From assembly GCA_029959085.1 (NCBI GenBank), contig JARWIR010000002.1:35799733-35863732 (forward strand): a stretch of 64,000 bases of DNA. Reading direction: 5' to 3'. Both the position numbers and the translations under genes were made by a program. Below, in pieces: positions 54,072-64,000 of the stretch. Each line of letters starts with the position of its first letter. Positions within the stretch are counted from its first letter, which is position 1. Origin of the DNA: Nemophila menziesii (Eukaryota > Streptophyta > Magnoliopsida > Boraginales > Hydrophyllaceae). The notes under the pieces are model-generated. The model was not told where the DNA came from. It was given only the letters and a program-made list of their open reading frames with translations, and made no database searches.

Positions 54072-56940
54072 ATTACATCATAAAATACTTGAATACACAT
54101 TATTTAATGTTATTAGTCTATGTAGTATCATATAATATCTTGTATTAGATCTCTAACATGTAGCACTTCTCTGAATATTTATACACAATTTATTTCTCTA
54201 AGTTATCATATGGTTGAATTCTTATAGGTCACAATTGGCTAAGTGATCAGAATAGAACAAAACTAGCGTTACATTGTATCATGGGTATGGAGATAAAATT
54301 TCATATATGTATAAATTGTCTATGAAAATAGTTGTTTCAGAGATGAGTTTAGTGTATTACCCTATAAGAATTATGTATGTATCTCACTAGAGTTGGTTTT
54401 TGATGGAATACACTTATAATAGTTTTAGAAAGCCTAAAATATTTTTTGTATATCTTTTCCTACGTACCATAAGTCAGATGTTTTAAAAAAGAACAGAATC
54501 TTAAGAATTAAAATTTTGGTATTATAGATTAAAAAATTTAGTCAAACAACCAACTAATCAAATATCTAAAAGATAAAAATATTGATCGAAATTTAACAAC
54601 AACAGAGAATCTATATTTTGGGTGTGTAGGAGGTGTTCAGGGCCCTCTATTTTTTGAATTTTGGTAAGCTTGAAAAATTACCTTGTAACCCTCCAAAATT
54701 TATTAAAATTTACTTGTGTCAATATTAATAAAATTTGTTTTGTTAAATTTTAATTTTTTTAAAATAAATATTTATTGTTTGTATAACAATATATATCTTA
54801 TTTTATATAACATATATACTTATATATTAATTAAAATAAAACTTATGAGGACCTATTGTTTGATTTTAGTAACGTATAGAGACCATTGATACAAGGTTTA
54901 AATAATATCGTGCGTAGAATGCATTAAATAAATAAAATGGGCCGTATATTCAAAATTTTATACTAATTTTAGTATAAAAAAGTTTGATTACTAAATTACC
55001 CTTTGACGAGTAGTATATTATGACCCAGAAACCCTAAATCATAAAATAATAGAATATCTCAGAAAATATATAGAATGAGGCAGATATGGCAGCGGCTAGG
55101 GTTTTGGGATTTCCTAAGGGTGGTTGCCCGACCCTCTATGTTCCAATTATGCCGATGATTTCACTATCAAAATCCTAAATTTAACAACCCTCTTGTAATT
55201 CTTTATATGGAGAATTTCAAATCATTATGATCATGACATTTTATTTTTCATTATATTCATTCTAAGATACTTTATGAGGCATATGAGAAACTTTTACTGG
55301 TATCATGGCGTGGCAACTTGCATAAAATTGGTGGGTTTGCAGCCATGAACTGGTTGATTTCTATATATTAGCCTATTTTTCAGAAATTGTAGATGTTGTC
55401 CCAATATTTTAGTCGGTGTTGAGGCTATGATGAGATCTCAAATTTTAATTTTTTACTTTCTGAGCTATTTAAGGAATAGATTGAAATGATCAGCCCGTAA
55501 CTTGGTTGGGCAATCCAATTATTGGATATGCAAACATGGCGTGGTCGGACTCTCTATTTGTCTCTAAATAAACTGATATGAGCCTCAATTAAAATTGTTT
55601 CAATTTTTTTTCCTATTATCATATTCATGAGTGAGTAATTTGAGAGAATGATAAATTTTAGTGTCTAATTTAACTTTTTCTGCTAAAACATGTGATTTCT
55701 ACTATTAATATAATTTTATTTTAAGAATCAAAGTTTTTTTAAATATATTTAGTTTCTGTTGAAGTAAAATTTAATATAGGGGTTAAGTTACATATAAGAA
55801 AAAAAATGTGTAAGTCTTTTTAATCCATATATTCTCTTATTTCAATCCATATATTCTATTAATATACAATAATTTTATAGTGAGATTTTCTTAAAAAATG
55901 AGCCGAGTAGAGAGATTGAATATTTCTAAAAGAAAATTTGTCTATGTAATCATGAATTTTTTTTATATACTATTTAACTATAGTTCTTTATTCTAAATGG
56001 CGGTGACCTTATATATTAAAGTTCGTGGCATCAATCAAAATCTTGTTCACGATAATTTCTATATAAATATTAGTCTATAGTGATAAAAGACAATAAATAA
56101 ATATATTATATTTAGGGTAGGGATATATATTTCTATAGGGTTAGAATTATTTCTTACCTCATGTTTTTAACAAAATAGATTGAAATCTGTAAAAAAATAT
56201 ATTGAAGCAACCCTAAACTCTTATATGTTGAATGATTAATGATGAGACTTCCATTTATAAGTTGGAATTTTTTTCCTATTATTTTATATTGATGAAGATA
56301 CTTCTATGTAAGTTGTCTAATCGAAATTGAAATTGATCATAACTTTAGAGAATATTAAATATGTATACATATACATGTATTTTAGATTATTTAAGTGATA
56401 TCATATATTATTTAAAATTAGTCAAATATATTCTTGACTATTTTCCGATTTCTGACCAAATATTCTTGAGTTTAATGAATTTGCTGAATATTTCTGTTAG
56501 CATATATTTCATGATCACTGAAACTGTTATGATATTATAATGAGAGATAATTTATTTGTGAGCTATTTTACAAAGAAAACAAGATGATTTGAATATTGAG
56601 CAATATAACTGGAAAACTTGCTATATATGTACTTAAATATGTAACTCTTACTACATTGTTAATAGATTATTCTTGAAGAGGGAGCAAATTGTGTCCTTAG
56701 ACTTCCTCCGAAGAATATAATATCCCCACGTTAGTCACCTCCTTTTAACCTTGTAAAGATATGGCAACAAAAACATAGTGTTTAGGCTAAAACTAAAAGA
56801 AAAAAAATAATCATGGTGGTGGACTTGATAATCACAAGAAAGATGTGTACGAACCTTTATTTGAATGTTGTAATCCTTTCTAATATGCTTTTTTTATCTT
56901 GAGTATTTATTTCTAAATGCGAAAATTTAAATGGGAAAAC
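54072..56940 (+). repeat. Monomer A14 (long type)
   Basis: Long-type monomer of 2869 bp. The 5' half is nearly the same as A13. Around 55330 it reverts to GGTGGGTTTGCAGCC/AACTGG, and it has AAACTGATATGAGCC near 55570. This suggests a switch from the A11-A13 subtype to the A15 subtype inside the monomer. Confidence 0.93.
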
Positions 56941-58434
56941 ATTGAATCATAAAATGCTTGAATACATATTATATAATGTTATTAGTCTATGTAGTATCAT
57001 CCAATATCTTGTATTACACCTCTAGCATGTAATACTTTGCAGAGTATTCATACACTACTTCATTTCTCTAAGTTATCATATGGTTGAATTCTTGTAGGTC
57101 ACAATTTAATAATTGATCAGAATTGACATAATTGTTAAACTAACAACTTTATTATTTTTACCTGTAGAACACAAGTAATGTTAAATTGTATCATATGTAT
57201 CGAGAGAAAAATACATATTTGTATAAATTGTCTAATAAAATGGATGTTTAGAGATGATATTAGTGCATTACCCTTATGAGAATTATTGATATATTTCACT
57301 AGAGTTAGTTTTAGAAACATTGAAAGAGTTTTGTATGTCTTTTCCTACATACAAATAGTCTGATGTTTTAAAATAAAACACAATTTTAAGAATCAAAATT
57401 CTTTTATTATACATTAAAAACATTCAGTCCAACAAACAACACATCGAATATTCAAAAAATACAGTATATTGATCGAAATTTTACAAACTACAGTGTGGTT
57501 GTGTTAGGCGATGTTTATGCCCTCCTAATTTTTGAATTTTTGTAAGCTATAAAAAACTAACTTATGTCCCTCCTAAGTTTTTAAGAATTTTACTTGTTCC
57601 AAAATTTTTAAAATTTGTTTAGTTAGATCTCAGTTTTTTCCAAATAAATATTTATTGTGTGTAAAATAAAATATATCATATTTTATATAACATGTAGACT
57701 TATATACTAATCAAATAAAACTTATGGGGACTTGTTGTTTATTTTAGCAAAGTACCATTGATACAAGGTTTAAATAATATAGTGACGTATAATGCATTTA
57801 ATAAAATAATGATCCCCATATTTAAAATTATATATTAATTTTAGTATAGATAAAAATTTGATTTCAAAATTACCCTTTGGCCAATAGTATATAATGACCC
57901 AAAGACTCTAAATTGTAAAATAATAAAATAGCCCAGAAAGTATATACAATGGGGCAAATATGGTAGCCACTAGGGATTCCTAAGGGGTGGTTGCCCGACC
58001 CTCTCTGTTCCATTTATGCCGACAATTTCGCTATCGAAACCCTAAATATAACAACCCTCTTGTCATTCTTTATATGGTTAAAAGTATTACGCAACATGGC
58101 TGAATAATTGTTATATATGTACGTTAATATGTAATTCTTACTACATTAGTATTAGATTATGCTTTAAGAAGGAGCAAATTGTGTCCTACCAACTTCCTCC
58201 GATGAATATCATATCCTCACCATGGTAACCTCATTTTGACCTTGTAAAGCTATATCAACAAAGAGATAGTGTTTAGGATCCAAGAAAAATAATAATTTAT
58301 TATCATTGGTGGTAAACTTTATAATCATAATGAAGATATAATACGAACAATTTCTAAAGAGTTGTAATCCCTTCTCCCATGCATTCTTTATCTAGATTAT
58401 TTAGTTCTAAATAAGTAATTTTAAATGGGAAAAC
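56941..58434 (+). repeat. Monomer B14 (short type)
   Basis: Short-type monomer of 1494 bp. Unlike B7-B13 it reads CAACACATCGAATATTC and GGTTGTGTTAGGCG, the variants of the left-hand B copies. It also has CTCCGATGAATATCATATCC near 58197, shared with B15. Confidence 0.93.
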
Positions 58435-61205
58435 ATTACATCATAAAATACTTGAATACACATTATTTAATGTTATTAGTCTATGTAGTATCATATAATA
58501 TCTTGTATTAGATCTCTAACATGTAGCACTTCTCTGAATAATTATACACAATTTATTTCTCTAAGTTATCATATGGTTGAATTCTTATAGGTCACAATTG
58601 GCTAAGTGATCAGAATAGAACAAAACTAGCGTTACATTGTATCATGGGTATGGAGATAAAATTTCATATATGTATAAATTGTCTATGAAAATAGTTGTTT
58701 CAGAGATGAGTTTAGTGTATTACCCTATAAGAATTATGTATGTATCTCACTAGAGTTGGTTTTTGATGGAATACACTTATAATAGTTTTAGAAAGCCTAA
58801 AATATTTTTTGTATATCTTTTCCTACGTACCATAAGTCAGATGTTTTAAAAAAGAACAGAATCTTAAGAATTAAAATTTTGGTATTATAGATTAAAAAAT
58901 TTAGTCAAACAACCAACTAATCAAATATCTAAAAGATAAAAATATTGATCGAAATTTAACAACAACAGAGAATCTATATTTTGGGTGTGTAGGAGGTGTT
59001 CAGGGCCCTCTAATTTTTGAATTTCGGTAAGTTTGAAAAATTACCTTGTAACCCTCCAAAATTTATTAAAATTTACTTGTGTCAATATTAATAAAATTTG
59101 TTTTGTTAAATTTGAATTTTTTTAAAATAAATATTTATTGTTTGTATAACAATATATATCTTATTTTATATAACATATATACTTATATATTAATTAAAAT
59201 AAAACTTATGAGGACCTATTGTTTGATTTTAGTAACGTATAGAGACCATTGATACAAGGTTTAAATAATATCGTGCATAGAATGCATTAAATAAATAAAA
59301 TGGGCCGTATATTCAAAATTTTATACTAATTTTAGTATAAAAAATTTTGATTACTAAATTACCCTTTGACGAGTAGTATATTATGACCCAGAAACCCTAA
59401 ATCATAAAATAATAGAATATCTCAGAAAAATATATAGAATGAGGCAGATATGGCAGCGGCTAGGGTTTTGGGATTTCCTAAGGGTGGTTGCCCGACCCTC
59501 TATGTTCCAATTATGCCGATGATTTCACTATCAAAATCCTAAATTTAACAACCCTCTTGTAATTCTTTATATGGAGAATTTCAAATCATTATGATCATGA
59601 CATTTTATTTTTCATTATATTCATTCTAAGATACTTTATGAGGCATATGAGAAACTTTTACTGGTATCATGGCGTGGCAACTTGCATAAAATTGGTGGGT
59701 TTGCAGCGATGAACTGGTTGATTTCTATATATTAGCCTATTTTTCAGAAATTGTAGATGTTGTCCCAATATTTTAGTCGGTGTTGAGGCTATGATGAGAT
59801 CTCAAATTTTAATTTTTTACTTTCTGAGCTATTTAAGGAATAGATTGAAATGATCTGCCCGTAACTTGGTTGGGCAATCCAATTATTGGATATGCAAACA
59901 TGGCGTGGTCGGACTCTCTATTTGTCTCTAAATAAACTGATTTGAGCCTCAATTAAAATTGTTTCAATTTTTTTTCCTATTATTATATTCATGAGTGAGT
60001 AATTTGAGAGAATGATAAATTTTAGTGTCTAATTTAACTTTTTATGCTAAAACATGTGATTTCTACTATTAATATAGTTTTATTTTAAGAATCAAAGTTT
60101 TTTTAAATATATTTAGTTTCTGTTGAAGTAAAATTTAATATAGGGGTTAAGTTACATATAAGAAAAAAAATGTGTAAGTCTTTTTAATCTATATATTCTC
60201 TTATTTCAATCCATATATTCTATTAATATACAATAATTTTATAGTGAGATTTTCTTAAAAAATGAGCCGAGTAGAGAGATTGAATATTTCTAAAAGAAAA
60301 TTTGTCTATGTAATCATGAATTTTTTTTATATACTATTTAAATATAGTTCTTTATTCTAAATGGCGGTGACCTTATATATTAAAGTTCGTGGCATCAACC
60401 GAAATCTTGTTCACGATAATTTCTATATAAATATTAGTCTATAGTGATAAAAGACAATAAATAAATATATTATATTTAGGGTAGGGATATATATTTCTAT
60501 AGGGTTAGAATTATTTCTTACCTCATGTTTTTAACAAAATAGATTGAAATCTGTAAAAAAAAATATTAAAGCAACCCTAAACTCTTATATGTTGAATGAT
60601 TAATGATGAGACTTCCATTTATAAGTTGGAATTTTTTTCCTATTATTTTATATTGATGAAGATACTTCTATGTAAGTTGTCTAATCGAAATTGAAATTGA
60701 TCATAACTTTAGAGAATATTAAATATGTATACATATACATGTATTTTAGATTATTTAAGTGATATCATATATTATTTAATATTAGTCAAATATATTCTTG
60801 ACTATTTTCCGATTTCTGACCAAATATTCTTGAGTTTAATGAATTTGCTGAATATTTCTGTTAGCATATATTTCATGATCATTGAAACTGTTATGATATT
60901 ATAATGAGAGATAATTTATTTGTGAGCTATTTTACAAAGAAAACAAGATGATTTGAATATTGAGCAATATAACTGGAAAAGTTGCTATATATGTACTTAA
61001 ATATGTAACTCTTACTACATTGTTAATAGATTATTCTTGAAGAGGGAACAAATTGTGTCCTTAGACTTCCTCCGAAGAATATAATATCCCCACGATGGTC
61101 ACCTCCTTTTAACCTTGTAAAGATATGGCAACAAAAACTTAGTGTTTAGGCTAAAATTAAAAGAAAAAAAAATAATCATGGTGGTGGACTTGATAATCAC
61201 AAGAA
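58435..61205 (+). repeat. Monomer A15 (long type, 3' end lost)
   Basis: About 2771 bp. It is intact until ATAATCACAAGAA (61205), then broken by a deletion that also removes the start of the following B monomer. It shares AAATAAACTGAT near 59930 and GCATATATTTCATGATCA near 60864 with A14. Confidence 0.92.
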
Positions 61206-61225
61206 TTTTATGTCCCTCCTAAGAA
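61206..61225. other. Templated filler at deletion junction
   Basis: Between the A15 end and the resumed B15 lie 20 extra bases. They contain TTATGTCCCTCCTAAG (61208-61223), an exact copy of B15 sequence 32 bp downstream (61240-61255). Measured on unit 14, the deletion spans 56841-57547 (707 bp). This pattern is typical of end joining with template switching. Confidence 0.85.
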
Positions 61226-62113
61226 TATAAAAAACTAACTTATGTCCCTCCTAAGTTTTTAAGAATTTTACTTGTTCCAAAATTTTTAAAATTTGTTTTG
61301 TTAGATCTCAGTTTTTTCCAAATAAATATTTATTGTGTGTAAAATAAAATATATCATATTTTATATAAAATGTAGACTTATATACTAATCAAATAAAACT
61401 TATGGGGACTTGTTGTTTATTTTAGCAAAGTACCATTGATACAAGGTTTAAAAAATATAGTGACGTATAATGCATTTAATAAAATAATGATCCCCATATT
61501 TAAAATTATATATTAATTTTAGTATAGATAAAATTTTGATTTCAAAATTACCCTTTGGCCATTAGTATATAATGACCCAAAAACTCTAAATTGTAAAATA
61601 ATAAAATAGCCCAGAAAGTATATACAATAAGGCAAATATGGTAGCCACTAGGGTTTCCTAAGGGGTGGTTGCCCGACCCTCTCTGTTCCATTTATGCCGA
61701 CAATTTCGCTATCGAAACCCTAAATATAACAACCCTCTTGTCATTCTTTATATGGTTAAAAGTATTACGCAACATGGCTGAATAATTGTTATATATGTAC
61801 GTTAATATGTAATTCTTACTACATTAGTATTAGATTATGCTTTAAGAAGGAGCAAATTGTGTCCTACCAACTTCCTCCGATGAATATCATATCCTCACCA
61901 TGGTAACCTCCTTTTGACCTTGTAAAGCTATATCAACAAAGAGATAGTGTTTAGGATCCAAGAAAAAATAATAATTTATTATCATTAGTGGTAAACTTTA
62001 TAATCATAATGAAGATATAATACGAACAATTTCTTAAGAGTCGTAATCCCTTCTCCCATGCATTCTTTATCTAGATTATTTAGTTCTAAATAAGAAATTT
62101 TAAATGGGAAAAC
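61226..62113 (+). repeat. Monomer B15 (short type, 5' truncated)
   Basis: The remaining ~888 bp of a B monomer, beginning at TATAAAAAACTAACTTATG. The first ~607 bp are deleted. It shares CCGATGAATATCATATCC near 61877 with B14. Confidence 0.93.
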
Positions 62114-64000
62114 ATTACATCATAAAATACTTGAATACACATTATTTAATGTTATTAGTCTATGTAGTATCATATAATATCTTGTATTAGATCTCTAACA
62201 TGTAGCACTTCTCTGAATATTTATACACAACTTATTTCTCTAAGTTATCATATGGTTGAATTCTTATAGGTCACAATTGGCTAAGGGATCAGAACAGAAC
62301 AAAACTAGCGTTACATTGTATCATGGGTATGGAGATAAAATTCCATATATGTATAAATTGTCTATGAAAATATTTGTTTCAGAGATGAGTTTAGTGTATT
62401 AACCTATAAGAATTATGTATGTATCTCACTAGAGTTGGTTTTTGATGGAATACACTTATAATAGTTTTAGAAAGCCTAAAATATTTTTTGTATATCTTTT
62501 CCTACGTACCATAAGTCAGATGTTTTAAAAAAGAACAGAATCTTAAGAATTAAAATTTTGATATTATAGATTAAAAAATTTAGTCAAACAACCAACTAAT
62601 CAAATATCTAAAAGATTAAAATATTGATCGAGATTTAACAACAACAGAGAATCCATATTTTGGGTGTGTAGGAGGTGTTCAGGGCCCTCTAATTTTTGAA
62701 TTTTGGTAAGTTTGAAAAATTACCTTGTAACCCTCCAAAATTTATTAAAATTTACTTGTGCCAATATTAATAAAATTTGTTTTGTTAAATTTTAATTTTT
62801 TCAAAATAAATATTTATTGTTTGTATAACAATAAATATCTTATTTTATATAACATATATACTTATATATTAATTAAAATAAAACTTATGAGGACCTATTG
62901 TGTGATTTTAGTAACGTATAGAGACCATTGATACAAGGTTTTAATAATATCGTACCTAGAATGCATTAAATAAATAAAATGTGCCGTATATTCAAAATTT
63001 TATACTAATTTTAGTATAAAAAAGTTTGATTACTAAATTACCCTTTGACGAGTAGTATATTATGACCCAGAAACCCTAAACCATAAAATAATAGAATAGA
63101 TCAGAAAGTATATAGAATGAGGCAGATATGACATCGTCTAGGGTTTTGGGATTTCCTAAGGGTGGTTGCCCGACCCTCTATGTTCCAATTATGCCGATGA
63201 TTTCACTATCAAAATCCTAAATTTAACAACCCTTTTGTAATTCTTTATATGGAGAATTTTAAATCATTATGATCATGACATTTTATTTTTCATTATATTC
63301 ATTCTAAGATACTTTATGAGGCATATGAGAAACTTTTACTGGTATCATGGCGTGGCAACTTGCATAAAAATTGTGGGTTTGCAGCCCATGAACTGGTTAA
63401 TTTCTATATATTAGCCTATTTTTCAGAAATTGTAGATGTTGTCCCAATATTTTAGTCGGTGTTGAGGCTATGATGAGATCTCAAATTTTAATTTTTTACT
63501 TTCCGAGCTATTTAACGAATAGATTGAAATGATCTGCCCTTAACTTGGTTGGGCAATCCAATTATTGGATATGCAACCATGGCGTGGTTGGACTCTCTAT
63601 TTGTCTCTAAATAAACTTGATCTGAGCCTCAATTAAAATTGTTTCAATTTTTTTTCCTATTATTATATTCATGAGTGAGTAATTTGAGAGAATGATAAAT
63701 TTTAGTGTCTAATTTAACATTCTCTGCTAAAACATGTGATTTCTACTATTAATATAGTTTTCTTTTAAGAATCAAAGTTTTTTTAAATATATTTAGTTTC
63801 TGTTGAAGTAAACTTTAATATAGGGGTTAAGTTACATATAAGAAAAAAAATGTGTAAGTCTTTTTAATCCATATATTCTCTTATTTCAATCCATATATTC
63901 TATTAATTTATAATAATTTTATAGTGAGATTTTCTTAAAACATGAGCCGAGTAGAGAGATTGAATATTTCTAAAAGAAAATTTGTCTATGTAATCGTGAA
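62114..64000 (+). repeat. Monomer A16 (long type, cut by window end)
   Basis: The first 1887 bp of an A monomer with the d42 deletion (GATCAGAACAGAACAAAAC near 62287) and the 22-bp duplication near 63867. Private changes include GACATCGTCTAGGG near 63129 and TGCAGCCCATGAAC near 63380. The array continues beyond the window. Confidence 0.93.

Larger units (their letters stand above)
1..64000. repeat. Giant dimeric tandem (higher-order) repeat array, about 4.36-kb A-B unit
   Basis: The whole window is a head-to-tail array. Monomer starts recur at 3, 4387, 8743, 12833, 17206, 21591, 26127, 30537, 36382, 40992, 45344, 49708, 54072, 58435 and 62114, so most units are 4.35-4.39 kb; the one irregular gap holds a 1.49-kb chimeric unit at 34890. 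Each unit is a long monomer A followed by a related short monomer B, which share the start motif, the region up to the GGTTGCCCGACC block, and the last ~0.34 kb with the GAAGAATATAATATCC motif. The sequence is very AT-rich with no reading frame of convincing length. It is seen directly that the array runs off both window edges. It is inferred that this is a plant satellite-like array maintained by unequal crossover and conversion. A tandemly amplified non-autonomous mobile element is an alternative origin, but I see no terminal repeats at monomer ends. Confidence 0.96.

Noticed and set aside
1..64000. CRISPR-like or ribosomal DNA array
   Set aside because: The repeat unit is kilobases long, with no short repeat-spacer pattern and no rRNA sequence in any unit.

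Overview
The window is one uninterrupted, strongly AT-rich, non-coding tandem array. I find no protein-coding gene, rRNA or free-standing tRNA gene, CRISPR array or bacterial-type operon. Every open reading frame is short and recurs at the array period, as expected of chance frames inside a repeat. The source looks like a nuclear plant genome, probably a dicot. The evidence is telomere-box-like AAACCCTAA/TAGGGTTT motifs in each unit, a tRNA-derived SINE with a poly(A) tail, and a hAT-like MITE with an 8-bp target duplication. The species and chromosomal position cannot be read from the sequence.

The basic period is about 4.36 kb and is itself composite. Each unit holds a long monomer A (about 2.86-2.89 kb) followed by a short monomer B (about 1.49 kb). 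B aligns to the first ~1.17 kb and last ~0.34 kb of A but lacks A's central ~1.37 kb. The array is therefore a dimeric higher-order repeat (A-B)n of an unusually large monomer. Both window edges cut through an A monomer, so the array continues on both sides.

Layout, taking the conserved ATTACATCAT/ATTGAATCAT-like motif as monomer start: A1 3, B1 2894; A2 4387, B2 7246; A3 8743 (264-bp deletion), B3 11334; A4 12833 (most divergent), B4 15710; A5 17206, B5 20099; A6 21591 (carries the MITE), B6 24632; A7 26127, B7 29044; A8 30537, B8 33397; a 1.49-kb A/B chimera at 34890; A10 36382 (carries the SINE), B10 39498; A11 40992, B11 43850; A12 45344, B12 48214; A13 49708, B13 52578; A14 54072, B14 56941; A15 58435, truncated B15 about 61226; A16 62114 to the window end.

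The left half (units 1-8) is a patchwork of diverged variants whose closest relatives are often not neighbours. For example, 1-1308 is almost identical to 17204-18511. The right half (units 10-15) is much more uniform, and units 12 and 13 differ at only about five positions that I found. The array records its own evolution: unequal crossover between A and B (34208-37191), a deletion with templated filler (61206-61225), several small deletions flanked by short repeats, conversion-like mosaics, and two unit-specific transposon insertions. The best candidates for something undescribed are this giant A-B satellite family and its A/B exchange events. I see no new gene system. All similarity statements come from reading by eye, not from an alignment program.
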